Program-made: the position numbers and the translations under genes | From: Pratylenchus scribneri | Taxonomy: Eukaryota > Nematoda > Chromadorea > Rhabditida > Pratylenchidae | Assembly (NCBI GenBank): GCA_030063045.1 | Contig: JAQSEB010000111.1 | Span: forward strand, 868,001-932,000 | DNA length: 64,000 nt | Reading direction: 5' to 3' | Part shown: in pieces, positions 23,901-36,038 of the stretch | How the letters are laid out: each line of letters opens with the position of its first letter | How positions within the stretch are numbered: the first letter of the stretch is position 1 | Notes under the pieces: generated by a model | What the model was told of the DNA's origin: nothing | The model's database searches: none | Seen by the model: the letters and a program-made list of their open reading frames with translations, nothing else

Positions 23901-26017
23901 GGCAGCGCCGATTATGCCATCCGTCATTGGAGTGAGTGGTTGATTTACAAATTTGATGAAAATGTTTTATTTCCTAAAAAATGCAATATAAAAAAGGGGG
24001 AATTCATTTGATTTTTATGAAAATAGGAGATTGGTATTCCGGAAAGTTCTATTTTTTATTACTGAATTCCGTTTCGGTTTTAATTCCGGAAAGAATTAAT
24101 TTAAAAATTTTCCGGAAAGAATTAATTAAAAATTTTCCGGAAAGAATTAATTAAAAATTTTCCGGAAAGAATTAATTAAAAATTTTCCGGAAAGAATTAA
24201 TTAAAAATTTTCCGGAAAGAATTAATTAAAAATTTTCCGGAAAGAATTAATTAAAAATTTTCCGGAAAGAATTAATTTAAAAATTTTCCGGAAAGAATTA
24301 ATTAAAAATTTTCCGGAAAGAATTAATTAAAAATTTTCCGGAAAGAATTAATTTAAAAATTTTCCGGAAAGAATGAATTAAAAGTTTTCCGGAAAGAATG
24401 AATTAAAAGTTTTCCGGAAAGAATGAATTAAAAGTTTTCCGGAAAGAATGAATTAAAAGTTTTCCGGAAAGAATGAATTAAAAGTTTTCCGGAAAGAATG
24501 AATTAAAGGCTATTTTTCCAAAATTATAGTTCATTCAATTTTTACATCAAAATTCAAATAGACAATTAAATATTGCCAATATTCATTGCAAAACTAATTA
24601 AATTAATTATTAAATTATTTATTCAAATTTCACAGTATGCTGCCAACATGAAAAAGAATGCATTCGACTTTGTCGGCGATTTTTCCTACGACGAACCTCG
24701 TCGAGATGAGAAGTACTCTACAATGTCGCGGATCACGGAGGCATGCGTCAAACGCTTCGATGAGGCGCGCGGCTTTGTCCCCAAACGCCTGATCCTCTTC
24801 CGCAATGGTCAAGCCGAAGGACAATATGCAAATTCGTTGCAATATGAGGTGGGCAAAAAAGCAATCAAAATAATTTTTTTAAATTTATTCAGATTCCATT
24901 GGTTCGTCATGCATTGGAAAATTGCGGCGCAAAAGACTGCAAATTGACTGTTTTGGCCACCCAAAAGGTGATTAAATTTTATCATTACCAATTTTAATAT
25001 ATTTTCCCTTTTTTAGATGCACAGCATCCGTCTTTTCGCTGAACCGGTTGGTGAAAAAATTTCAATTTATTAAATTTAATGATTGTTCCATAAAATTTTT
25101 AAAAGCATTTTATTTTTATGATGGACCCATAGGGACTAGGGGCTAGGGGGAACCTCTGCTTCATTAATTTTTTTCAACGCTCATTCGTTCGCAATGGTAG
25201 ATTTAGTCTCTAAAATTTCAATCTTAGCCAATTTTGAACCATTTAAAAAATTGTTATGGCCATTTAAATATTTTAATCACAAATTTTAAAACTAAAAAAG
25301 TAATTTAAAAATATAGTTTTTGCCTATTTATTCTCGGAAAATTTCCTAAATATTGGAAAAACTTTGTCCCGGAAAAAAATTTTTACTTCAATGAAAAAAG
25401 GAAATAAATTTTTTGACGGAAGAACTTAAAATTTAGACAAAAGAGTTAAATAATTAAAATTTATTCAAGATGGATCCCGAAAATTCCGCGCAATCAGGCC
25501 GTCGCGTTAATTTGAACATCAAACCGGGCACTGTGGTCGATCAACAGCTCACCCATCCGGAGCACAATGAATTCTACCTGAACAGCCACACCGCAATTCA
25601 GGTAATCCAATTTTAATTTGAATAAATTTATTCCCCAAATTTTTAAGGGAACAACCCGGGCCCCTCGCTACACCACTTTGTACGACGAAAACGAATTCAG
25701 CGCCGACCAAATCCAGCAAATGGTCTATGCATTGGCATATGGGCACAAAATCATCACATCGCCCACATCATTGCCGGCGCCAATCTACATCGCAATGATG
25801 TACGCAAAACGTGGCCGTGCATTGTACAAAGTGATGTAAGTTCTTTGGATTGGGTTAATAGGAATAAATCATAAATTAAAATATTTTTTAAAGGCGCGAT
25901 GACCCGTTCCTGAATGATTTGCGTTTCGAAAATGGCCAAATGGATTACCAGGAATTGACCAAGGCCCTTAACTACAACACCGCCGAATTCCTCCGCGACA
26001 AACGCGTCAATGCCTGA
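17982..26017 (+). CDS. Argonaute, worm-specific WAGO type, catalytically inactive, RGG-rich N-terminus
   Basis: Binds small guide RNAs in silencing. Twenty-three exons give 3,111 nt, 1,036 residues; first exon 17982-18229, last 25894-26017. Residues 1-83 are Arg/Gly-rich (many RGG/GRGG). N and PAZ regions follow, then MID and PIWI. In PIWI the slicer residues are all changed: IGLGTSHAG (near 755) has Gly where the catalytic Asp of GLDVTHP lies; LFRNGQAEGQ (near 840) has Asn for the Asp of RDGVSEGQ; LPAPIYIAMMYAKRGRALY (near 972) lacks the catalytic His/Asp. This matches nematode WAGOs, which use secondary siRNAs without cleaving. It ends RVNA-stop. Introns 1, 2 and 17 carry tandem arrays; intron 11 has an AT donor. 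Confidence 0.93.
18634..19290. repeat. Tandem array, ~31-32 bp unit, Argonaute intron 1
   Basis: About twenty head-to-tail copies of a unit with core TTTTGCCCAAATTTTTAAAA followed by TTTTTGTTATTA or TTTTTGCCATTA. The two subtypes are interspersed; divergence rises at both ends. It fills about half of the 1.3-kb first intron. Confidence 0.95.
19770..20095. repeat. Tandem array, 70-bp unit, Argonaute intron 2
   Basis: About four and a half nearly identical copies of a 70-bp unit containing CCCCAAATATTTTTGGCC and CTTCTTTTTCATTAAAAA. Period read from CTTTTTCATT at 19801, 19871 and 19941. It lies between exons 2 and 3. Confidence 0.95.
22884..22945 (+). other. AT-AG intron 11 of the Argonaute
   Basis: The junction reads GACATTAAG then ATAAGTTTTACC, a near-perfect donor consensus with A in place of G at intron position 1. 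The acceptor is GTGAGTCAG. Joining in phase 0 gives ADIK-LKANARQLPPP, a normal Argonaute linker; reading through meets a stop. Confidence 0.65.
24080..24510. repeat. Tandem array, ~25-26 bp unit with TTCCGGAA palindrome, Argonaute intron 17
   Basis: About sixteen copies of TTTTCCGGAAAGAATTAATT plus an A-rich spacer. The last six carry GAATGAATTAAAAG instead. Each unit holds the 8-bp palindrome TTCCGGAA. The array lies between exons 17 and 18. Confidence 0.95.
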
Positions 26018-27203
26018 AGAAAGGGAAGTGCACAGGAAGAAATGGAGTTTTTTTTGTCGACAAACCAATTTTCTTTATATGGTCATAATATTTTCTTCTT
26101 TTTATGGGGTTTTTTTGTCGACAAATTTCAATTTTCTTCTTATGGACCAGAATGTCTTTTTATTCTTTTCTTGGCTTAATATTTTCCACCAAAATTGTAT
26201 TGCAAGTCCAATTACCACATTGTATTTCTCCATCGGGACTTTGTGTTATCTTCATTTTAATTTTTATTGACAAAAATTATGACAATTCATTATCAAATCT
26301 AACATTTCATTGGTATTGAGGGTTTAAACTTTAAATAAACCAATTCATTCAACCAATTTTAAATTGTTAAATTGATACACATTCTTGTTTATTTTATTTA
26401 TTTATTCATTTAAATGTATTTTAATTTAAAATATCCTTGTTTTCCTATGTTGCAATTTAAATTTTCGATTCCTTTTATCATCATTACCATTACACAATTG
26501 AACTAATTAATTTATTGATAATCATTTTTTATATTATGTTCCTTTGCTTTGTTTTAATTAATCATTTCATCATTTAATTTGTTTAACCGACTATAATATT
26601 TTTTTAAAGCGATAAATTTGGTTCATTACAATTTTGGAAAATCTTAATTAAAAAGGGAATTCAACATTTTTGTAGGATTAACTTATGATTCGGCTAAATT
26701 TGATCAATCAATTGAATGTCCCTTCCATTTTATACCAAATTTTAAAATTGAGCATGTAAGACCGACGGAATAAGCTATTCATAGAATAGAAAGACTTATA
26801 ATCACCACTCACCAGATTTATTAGATCAAAGTATTAAACAATAAAGGAACCCTCTAGATCAAAACAAAGCTCAATTTTAGAATAATTTCATCCATCTTAA
26901 TCAATCAATTTAAATAAAATCATACAATAATAACCCTATACCCATTAAATTCATAAATATCAGAATTTTCCATTCCAGTTCCAGCTGGGATTTTCATTTT
27001 TACTTATTTTTTGTTTTAAATTTCCGAATAGTGATAGATTTTATTCTAATAAATGTAAATGAATATAAGAATTACGCTAGATTATATTTGGGAAGGAATA
27101 AATTTGGTTTTTTGTTAGAGATCAAATAATAATTATTTCCAATCACAAAAAATGTTTCAATTAATTTTCATGATTTTCAAATTGCTCTCCTACATTAGGT
27201 TAT
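26018..27203. other. Convergent intergenic region
   Basis: 1.2 kb between the stop codons of the Argonaute (plus) and an orphan secreted gene (minus). AT-rich, no credible ORF. It holds both 3-prime untranslated regions; AATAAA-like motifs occur near 26330. Nothing else seen. Confidence 0.45.
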
Positions 27204-28688
27204 TCATTCTGTTGGGCATGCTTCATCATTTTGAATGGACATTTCCGCAAATTGCATATCCAAAATGTCGCCTCGTTCTCTTCGCAAATAGCCAATCTAA
27301 TTGATTTGAATTAAAATATTAATTAACAAAATAAATTATATTCACTTTTAGCATTGTTTCCAGTTTTTCCGCATTTTGTTGACCACGTTTTTCTTGAATA
27401 TTTGCCGAAATGCATTGCAACATTTCATTGAATCGTTCACATTTTGGCGCTTCCAAATTGGCCAATTGAGTCAGAGTCCGCCTCAAAAATATTTGACTGA
27501 AAATATTTATAAAAATATTCAATTTTCCATTTTTTATATTTTCTCACCCATTCCTCAATGCCCTTTGCACTTGTTGGCCGTTTTCGCCTTCCCCTTCACT
27601 TTCGGTCGCCCTTTGTAATCGTCGATCCAATAAATTCACTGCCTCCTCAAATGTGGATTGAATCCGTAAATTCGTCCCAATTCTACTTTCATTGTAGGCC
27701 ATCAATGTGGTGGCACAATTTTCGGCCAACATTTCCGCCTTCAAATGAACACATTGGAAAATGCTATTCAATTGACCTGCGAAAATATTTAAAATTAACA
27801 TAAAAATTCAATAAAAATACCTTCGGAATTGTTGCCATCCTCCTCGATGCTCTCATCAAATTGTTCATTGTTTGCGGCAGCCATTTGGCATTCAGATTCC
27901 AGCATAACTTTGAAGATGCCATCTTGCTATAATTCCATTTAAATTATTTTGGCCATTAATTCAATTTAATACTTCTTTAATCATTTCAATATGTTCCTTC
28001 AATTTGTCCATTCTATTTTGGTAAAAGCCAAGTGCACATTGCAACCTTAATTCATTTCGGGCACAGGTGGATCCAATCATTTGCCTCCTTTCGGCCAAAT
28101 TCATTCCAAATAAATTCGCTGTCTTCAAATTAATTCATAAATTTTTCCATTTTTTTCCCAATTTTACCATTGAATCCAGTCCAATTGTTGTGGCCAATTT
28201 CGTTGCCACATTCTCATGAGGGGAAATGGCCCCATCGAATTCTTTGATAAATTTTTGATCCACAAATGAGCATTTATTTAAATATTCTGCGTACAGTGCC
28301 AATCTTAACATTTTTAATGAAATTATTTCACCAAATTTTGACCCACTTTTCTGCGCCATTTTGTTCCTCTCCAATTTCCAAAGCTTGCGAAAGATTTTGA
28401 CGAGCTAAAATCAAAAAAAAAATATGAATATTTTTCCTTTTTTTCTTGCCAATTTTCCCATAATTCCTTGCGGCCAAAATCCATCCAATTGGTGTTCCTT
28501 TATAAATTAAATGTTTTGCCTCGGGAATTGCGCTTCCACTGAAAATCACTTCCAACAATGAGGTCGGGGCCGTTTCACTGAAATAAAACGAAAATTATTT
28601 GAAATAAAATAAAATAATAATTTTACCTATTAACAAACAAAATTGCAATAACAAAAATTGAATAAAACCATTTCAAGCTCATTTGCAT
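27204..28688 (-). CDS. Orphan secreted cysteine-containing protein
   Basis: Nine exons: 28688-28627, 28577-28450, 28404-28347, 28303-28168, 28122-27973, 27926-27821, 27776-27548, 27496-27346, 27296-27204. They total 1,113 nt, 370 residues. The N-terminus is a signal peptide (KWFYSIFVIAILFVN). The mature part is helix-rich with about nine Cys (NKCSFVD, STCARNELRLQCALG, ESECQMAAA, FQCVHLKAEM, ENCATTL, PKCERF, LQCIS, EACPTE) and an acidic segment (EEDGNNSE). No transmembrane segment. No family recognised. Nematode secreted Cys-patterned families (for example DUF19) are possible but unproven. Intron 2 has a GC donor. Confidence 0.75.
28405..28449 (-). other. GC-AG intron of the orphan secreted gene
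   Basis: On the minus strand, GGGAAAATTG is followed by GCAAGAAAAAAAGG, and the intron ends GATTTTAG. It is 45 nt long, so retention would stay in frame; the A/T-rich translation of the segment suggests it is an intron. Confidence 0.5.
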
Positions 28689-31600
28689 TTTTTGAGGAAT
28701 TTAAAAATAATTATGTAAAAAAATCAGCTGGGAATGCGCGCCAAGTAAATGAGATTTTTGGAATCTGCAAAATTAAAAATAATTTATTTGCAAAATGGCC
28801 TAAATTTGTGGTGTGATTTTGCCATCCGGCGACAGGGCCAATAGCCGTACCCTTTATTTTTTATGGCCTTTTAAACGATTAGTGAATGAAAGGAAGGAAG
28901 CAAACACTAACCAATCCCCCAAAAATGCATTGCATTTTCTTTTTTCAGCAAATGGCAGTCTAATTTTATCAAAGAAACAATTCCAAAATGGAAGGAAATG
29001 GAGGGGAAGGGGAATGAATATTTTGCCAGAATTTTTGCTGATAATCATAATGTGAAGGCCAAATTGATAATAATAAATAAATTGATGGGTTGATTGATGA
29101 TTGGGACTTTTCAACAAATAATTTTCTTGCCAAACCCATGGCTTGGGGATTATTGTACAGTTTGGAGTTAGGGGCCAAAAATGCATTGGATTTTTTTGGC
29201 TGATGTGCAAATTTTTTGTTTTCCATCCAGAATTTTCGTTTGGCAGGATTATATCTTTTTGATGAAGGAAAAATGTGATAAGGAGAAAAAATGATCAAAC
29301 ACAATTGAAGTTGTAAACAATTAATTCGCGTGGATTTTAGTGCAAATAAAAATATTGCAAAAAATGCACAAAGAACGATGGAATTGGATATTGGAAAGTG
29401 TCAATTATTAAATTGGAATTTGAGAAAAAAATTTAAAAAATGGGGAATTGTATTTTTCCAAAATCTCTAAATTTCTAAGGTAAAAAATTCATTAAATTTT
29501 TTTGATATTTAAAAATTGATCTTAAACTGTCATTCACAAAATGATCTATAAAGATGCATAAATCTTTTAAAATTTATTTCAATGACAATGACAAAATTAT
29601 CGAAGAATTGTTTTCAAAAATGTTATCAAAATTTTCTGATTAATAAGCTAAATTTATTTTGTTCAAAAATAAAATTTAATTTTTAGATTCATTTTATTTC
29701 AAAAAGTGGGTGCGGCCTTTTTAAAATAAATTTTGACTCATTTAAATTTGGGTCGAGAACAATGAAAATGGAAGATAATAATGGATGGATGGGGTCAAAA
29801 AATAGAAAAATAGACAAATGGAAAGACTTTGGACCAATTTTATTTATTAATTTTATAAACAAAAGAAGAAAATAAATTTTATTTTGTATAATTAAGAAAA
29901 AATAAATCCTGTAAAATTAGAAACAATTCGAAAATTGGCCAAAATATCACTGTAATTAAATATAAAATTTGTTCATTTTTGTTAAAAATTTAATTAAAAA
30001 TTTATTTTTAAGGCGTAGAAAACTATTTTAGGGGCTAACAATTTTTTACTTTTGCGAATGCAAAAATAATGCCAAATTTAATTTAGCAATTTTCCATACA
30101 AAATACAATCTCCATTTATTCAGGAAGGATTTTGGGGAGTTCAAAATTCCTTTAAAATTTAATAAGTTGAATATTTACAAAAAAATGGAGAATTTCGTGG
30201 GCTAAATTAAAATTTTAACATTAAAATTCAAAAAGGAACTAATTTTTAATGGAAATTAATTAATTTTATTTAAATGAACATGTGATTGAATGGAATGAAT
30301 GAATTCATTGGCCAATAATATGTCCAATTTATGAATGACCCTTTTTTATCAAATCATCATTATTTGCACAAAAAAATGTGCTTCACCGAATTCACATGCC
30401 CCAAATGATGATGTTTTCGTGGATTTTGGGAAAAAAAATGAGGACAATGAACATTTTCCCTTTTAATAAATGTGAATACATCATTTATACGGAGGCAATT
30501 ATTTATTTTATTTTTATTTTACACTAATAAATGGGACAGTCCTTTTTAAAAGTGAATTTTAATGACGGAAGAACAAAAAAATATATTCGCCTAAATATAA
30601 TAATTTATGAATTGAATTCTTAGAAAATTACATTTTCTGAATTTTAAAATTTTTAAAATAATTTAAATTCCCAAAGGAAATTTGAATTAATTTGGATAAA
30701 TAAAAATACTCTGAATTAATTATATATGAATAATTTATGTTTGTTTGATTATATAGAATTCTAGGAAATTTTCAAATTTGATGAATTTTAATTTTTAAAA
30801 ATTAATAAGAAAAAGATATAGGGAAAGTCTGGAATTTAGCATAATTCTGAGGATTGAGGAATCATTTTTTTCCATTAATAAAGCGAATGTTTCATTCTCC
30901 GAAGAAAATGGTAATGCAAAGAAAAACCATAGCATCATTATTCCCGATTCCATTCAATGCATTTTGTTGGTGTAAAATTAAAATTTAATGAATGACGAAG
31001 GAAGGAAGGATAAACTTTAAATAATAATTTTGCCTGGAGCATACATCATTAAATGGGATTGGGAATAGGATAGTACATCTTTCTCCCATTAAATAAACTT
31101 TGTTCTTTCTTTTCATTTTCTTGATTAATATAGTGATATCATTGAAAAGTAGAAATAGAAAGAAATCAAAATAGATTTTAGAATGGAAGAAAACAAATAG
31201 AATTTAATTGTTTTCAAAATTAATGTCAAAAATGGTGAAAAATATGATGAATAAAAAAAGTGTGGGAATAATTTTGTAAAATTCCATTCAAAGTACAATG
31301 ACCAAATATGAATAATAAGAAGCGGATATGGACTAAAATAAAACAGGAGAATTTTCCTCTCACCCAAACTAATTTTCCCTCCAATTTTCAAGGCTTTCCT
31401 AGAAACAAAAATCAAAAACTTTCAATTTTGGCTTCCCTCCAAAATTAGGAGTAATGCTGTTAATGAAGTAGATTGAGAGAGGAAATTAGTCCGGAATTGC
31501 CATAATTTATAGAATTCTTCTTTCCTTTGGTAAAATGTAAAAAAAAAGTAAAAAAAAAAGCCAAAATGATTTCCTCAGCAATAGACAAGAAATCTTGAAA

Positions 31601-33282
31601 ATGAATAGATGGACAGAGGAAATTGGACTGAAATTCTCCCATAATTTAGAATTCTTCCTTTCCTTTAGAAAATTAAAAATGTAAATGCAAAAAAGCCAAA
31701 ATGATTTCTTCATAAATGTGCCCAAATTGGAAATCGAAAAAGTGCGCATTTTTCCTTAGTTAGTCTAAAACACATTTTAAGTGCTAAAATCCCGATTTGC
31801 GCAAAACTTTCCAAACTTTTTCTTATTAAGGAAGGATTAATACGTGGTAACTTTTAAAAATGATGATAATATTAATAATATATTTAAGGAATAGTCTATA
31901 AACGTATTTTTATAATTCAGTAAAAAGTCCTAAATATAAATATCTTTATATAATATGTATTAGATTTCAATTTTTTCACTTTTCAAAATTCGGCTGCTTT
32001 TGTATTTGTAAAGATTTTCATGTTTTGGGACTTATACATTCTAGGAGTATTTCGGAGTGATAAATTCAAAACACAAAAATAGTATTTTATTTTCTAAATA
32101 TTTGCATTGTCATTGTTCCATTTCATGCAAACAAAACCACGTGGAGAGGAAAAACGTGTATTATTTTGATGGCCATATGATAATGATGGGATGGGGGTGG
32201 GTGACCATTAAAATTGGTGCCATTTTGCGAATGGTGGAAGAGATGAATGCACTCCTTTTTATGGACAAAATTATGGCCATAGGTTAGGTCAATTGCTTCC
32301 CACCCTAAATGGACTAATGGAAGGCAAACACGCCATTCATAGTTGGGGAGGAATGAGGTTTTTGGCGCACTATTCGGTTTGGAAAAAACAATTTAAATGA
32401 TTCGACGATTGAACACTGCTGTCTTTTAATAGGCAATTTTGCATTTAAGATTATTTAATTTGTTTGTATTTTAATTTATTGCGTCGGTAAAATGCGCAAA
32501 TGAAATGTTAAAAATAATTAAATAACATTTTTTGATAGGCAAATGAAAGTAAATAAATAATGGAATTGACTAATGATAATGAAATACGTAAGTCCACCAT
32601 AAAATCAAATTAATCTTAATTTAATTGAAAACCATTTTCTCTTATTTTTAAAATTCCTTCATAAATAAAATTAGCAAACATTGAATATGCACTTTGAATA
32701 ATTCTGCACAAATTTAATAAGTTTGTCAGACTTATTTTTATAATGAATATAAAGAATATACATTTTTTATGATTTTGAATAATTTTACAATAATATTAAT
32801 CTAATATTTATAATTAATAATAATTAAAATTATAGAAATTTTTAACTTCATAAATTCATTCCAGAAGATTATCTGTTAAAATTGTACTAAAGATAGATGT
32901 TTCAAAAATTAAAGCGTTTCAGAATTTCAATTTTGAACCAAACAAAATGAACTAATAAAAATTTTATAATATGCAAATAATATGGAAAAACGGGGGAATA
33001 GACAGACAAATGTATGGTCAAATAGATGAAAATGAAGTCTGTGATTTTGTGTTTGAAAAATTTGATAAAAATTATTCACCACATAATTTTTTTGTCTGTA
33101 AAAGTTTTAACCATTTTAAAAATGGCAAATCCATAAAAAATGTGAACCAAATTGAAATTAAAATGTACCAAATGATCACAAATTTTGATTTTGTTGCCAA
33201 CAAATTTTCCGTATAAAAAGGCACCGCTCTGAAATGGAAATTCATCAAATTCAAACAATTCAACTAATAAAGAATTTAAAAA
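28689..33282. other. 4.6-kb region without a recognisable gene
   Basis: AT-rich with scattered G-rich/A-rich strand asymmetry. All open frames are short, begin without good context and translate to low-complexity sequence. A diverged tandem duplication of about 200 bp lies at about 31465-31720. The right end (33200-33282) should be the promoter of the propeller gene; a TATAAAA-like motif lies near 33211. Confidence 0.4.
31465..31720. repeat. Diverged tandem duplication
   Basis: Two adjacent copies of a segment running from AGAGGAAATT through CATAATTTA-AGAATTCTTC to GCCAAAATGATTTC. Copies begin near 31470 and 31613 and differ by indels in A-runs. Confidence 0.55.
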
Positions 33283-34549
33283 ATGAAATCAACTTTTGCC
33301 TTAATTCTCTTCTCATTTGCTTTAATTGGCATTTCGAATGGACAAAATTCGGTGGCCGATATCCAACCAAATGCCTATCGTCTGCCATTGCCCCCCGCAT
33401 TGGAGGGACCATTGGCTCCGAATAATTTGCTCCAAAATCCAACAATAATTTTGGAAAATCAAATAAATGCCCCAGAATCGATGATTGTGGAGAATGGGAA
33501 CACAATTTTTGCCGGCACTGGTGATGGAAAATTGGTCAAAATTGTGGACGGTGTCATCGAAAGAGAGGTGAATTTTTGGAAGGAATGTACGGCCTAAATA
33601 TGTCCTTTCCATTTAGATGCGTTTGGTTTCGCCACCTGGCCAAGATTGTGAGGCAAATTACACTGAAACAATTTGCGGTCGTCCACTGGGCCTTCGCCGT
33701 GTGCCAAATTCCCCATTGATTGCCGTTGCCGATTGGCATTTGGGCATTTTCACTGTGGACTTTGAGAATGGCACTGTCAATCAAGTCTACTCCAGTCAAA
33801 CACCCATCGATGGCCGTCGCCCGCTGTTCATCAACGACATCGATGTGGTCAACGAAACGTTGGCATTCGTTTCGGACACCTCCGATCGATGGGCCGGTTT
33901 CGCTCCAGCGTATATCACTTTGGAAATGCCCGGCGATGGACGACTCTTCCAAGTCGACTTGACCAATGGAAGTACAATCAAAACTGTGGTGGCTGGAATG
34001 AGTTTTGCCAACGGTGTCCAACTCCATCCGGATGGCCAATCCGTGGTTGTGGCCGATGCCGCAATGGTCAGAATTATGCGATATTTCTTCGATGGACCGA
34101 AGGCTGGCCAAACCGAAGTGTTCATGGACAATTTACCGGGCAATGTGGACAACATTCGGCTGACATCCTCCGGACAAACATTCCTTGTCACTGTGGGCAA
34201 CATTCGAAATGCCACCGATTTTATGCCGCCAATTGACTTGTTGGGCCCACATCCATCGCTGCGCCGACATATTGCACAGGTTTTAATAATTCAAAATGCA
34301 AATTGATTAATTATTTAATATTTATTGTAGGTTTTGCCCAGTGCTTCCATTTCGGCAATGTATTCCCGTTTGCCGGATATTATCATCGAGGTTGATGCCA
34401 ATGGGGCCCCAATCCGTTCCTATCAAGGCGGCGGCACCACCGGTCAAACTCCAATCAATTTCCTGTCCCAAGCAAGCGACAATGGCACTCATCTTTTCCT
34501 GGGCTCATTTGCTTCACAATTCATTGTAATTGTGCCAAAAGTTGAATAA
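33283..34549 (+). CDS. Secreted strictosidine-synthase-like / APMAP-type beta-propeller
   Basis: Three exons: 33283-33567, 33617-34279, 34331-34549; 1,167 nt, 388 residues. A signal peptide is visible (TFALILFSFALIGISNG). The rest is a six-bladed propeller of the SSL/adipocyte-plasma-membrane-associated family: PESMIVENGNTIFAGTGDG, CGRPLGLR, VADWHLGIFTVD, FINDIDVVNETLAFVSDTS, MSFANGVQLHPDGQSVVVAD, LPGNVDNIR, and a last blade LPDIIIEVDANG. The animal proteins are esterase/arylesterase-like, not alkaloid synthases, and the natural substrate is unclear. It lacks the N-terminal membrane anchor of vertebrate APMAP, so secretion is likely. Both introns are short and GT-AG. Confidence 0.9.
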
Positions 34550-34782
34550 TTGTTGAATGAAGGCTGAGAGAAATATATGAATGAATTCGATTAATGATAA
34601 AATTAATAAGCATATAAAATATTGAATATTGTAAAATAATTTGGTTAGAAGAATAAATTTTGTTAATAAAATAATTCCAAATTTATGTCATTCGCCATCA
34701 TTCATCAACAGCAGAGTGTTTGTTATATTCGTTTCAAACTGTTTTAATCAAATTTAGATGGAAAAACTTTACTAATTTACCG

Positions 34783-35038
34783 TAAATTTCCTATTAGAAG
34801 CCCACTCCCTATTAGAAGCCCACTCCCTATTAGAAGCCCACTCCCTATTAGAAGCCCACTCTCTATTAGAAGCCCACTCTCTATTAGAAGCCCACTCCCT
34901 ATTAGAAGCCCACCTCTATTAGAAGCCCACTCCCTATTAGAAGCCCACTCCCTATTAGAAGCCCACTCTCTATTAGAAGCCCACCCTAGAGAGACTCCGA
35001 AATTTATAAGCCCATGGGCTTCTAATAGGAAATTTACG
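34783..35038. repeat. 18-bp minisatellite enclosed by an inverted repeat
   Basis: About eleven copies of a unit around CTATTAGAAGCCCACTCC. They are flanked on the left by ACCGTAAATTTCCTATTAGA and on the right by its complement GGCTTCTAATAGGAAATTTA-CGGT. The repeat unit is an expansion of the left arm of a foldback element. Confidence 0.9.
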
Positions 35039-35318
35039 GTATATAAATACGAAATTCATCAAATATTTCAAAGTGATAAGAAATTTTTATAAATCACTAA
35101 AATTTTTGCTTGAATAAAAAGTCTTTAAACTCTTTCTTTGTTCGTAGTGTAATAATTAATTATGATATGAATGATTAAAAATTATAATAGATCAAACTTA
35201 TTAAAAAAACAATTGTTTAAGATATGAAACCATTAATTTTGGGAATCTGTAAATTAAACTTCTAAGTTTATCCAGGATTTTTTTTCGATTTTCCAAGAGA
35301 ATGTAGGACCTTTAAAAT

Positions 35319-35449
35319 GTAGTCTAGCAGCAGCTATTAGACTCGTGGGTTGAGTTAGAATCGAGTGCTGCTGGCCAGACCACAAGGTTAAGCGCGTCAC
35401 GTTGAAAGAACAATTGTTGGTCTTTCCTCTCGGTGTAGTCTAGCAGCAG
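35319..35449. other. Hairpin-rich segment between 15-bp direct repeats
   Basis: GTAGTCTAGCAGCAG occurs at 35319-35333 and 35435-35449. Between them are a stem from GTCTAGCAGCAG to CTGCTGGCCAGAC (35322-35380) with an inner ACTCG/CGAGT stem, and a second hairpin GAAAGAACAATTGTTGGTCTTTC (35404-35426) written here as its two arms GAAAGA and TCTTTC. Possibly a non-coding RNA gene or a tRNA-derived element; no functional tRNA fold was found. Confidence 0.35.
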
Positions 35450-36038
35450 ATCATTCACATTTAGCGGAAGGAGAACCACGAGCAAATGATTAGGATAGGA
35501 AAAGGTGATTTTTGTCAGCTTTTTAACTTTTGCTTACGCAAATAATAAAATTTAATTTTTCGGGCCATCCATCTTCTAATAAGTGGTTTTTTTTCTAATA
35601 TTTTTTGATAATTTGCAACAACAATGCTATTATTAAGTGCAAATTGTTTCTTTTAATATTTATCACTCTCCCTAAATAGGCTTTATTTTCGATTCAATTC
35701 CGAATTCCACAATCCAATATTCCATTACAAAAATACAATATTTTAGTATAAATATTTTTCTTATTATTATCAATCGATAAATCCATAAATTAATTTTGTA
35801 TTCCTTGTCCTTGCCCGTCATCTCAAAATTGATTTTCATGAATTCGGAGGAATCCCAAATCATCTCACACAAATTCAAACTAAAAATCTAATGAATTCGC
35901 ATATTAAATTTTGATCTTTGACCTTTGTATTTTATATTTTATTACAACTACAAAAGTTATATTTGAATTACCAGTTCAACATCTAAAAGCTAAAACACAA
36001 CACCACTAAATAAATTTCTTTCATAGCTTCACAACAAA

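Larger units (their letters stand above)
34550..36038. other. Intergenic region with foldback minisatellite and structured segment
   Basis: 1.5 kb between two plus-strand genes. Holds the inverted-repeat-flanked minisatellite (34783-35038) and a hairpin-rich GC-richer segment (35319-35449). The small minus-strand frame at 35672-35878 is not supported. Confidence 0.45.

Noticed and set aside
33554..34215. Antisense frames over the propeller gene, up to 185 codons
   Set aside because: They are shadows of a GC-richer coding exon; the sense frame has clear family motifs and signal peptide.
35319..35449. Functional tRNA gene
   Set aside because: Some class II tRNA-like words occur, but no complete cloverleaf with acceptor and T stems can be drawn.
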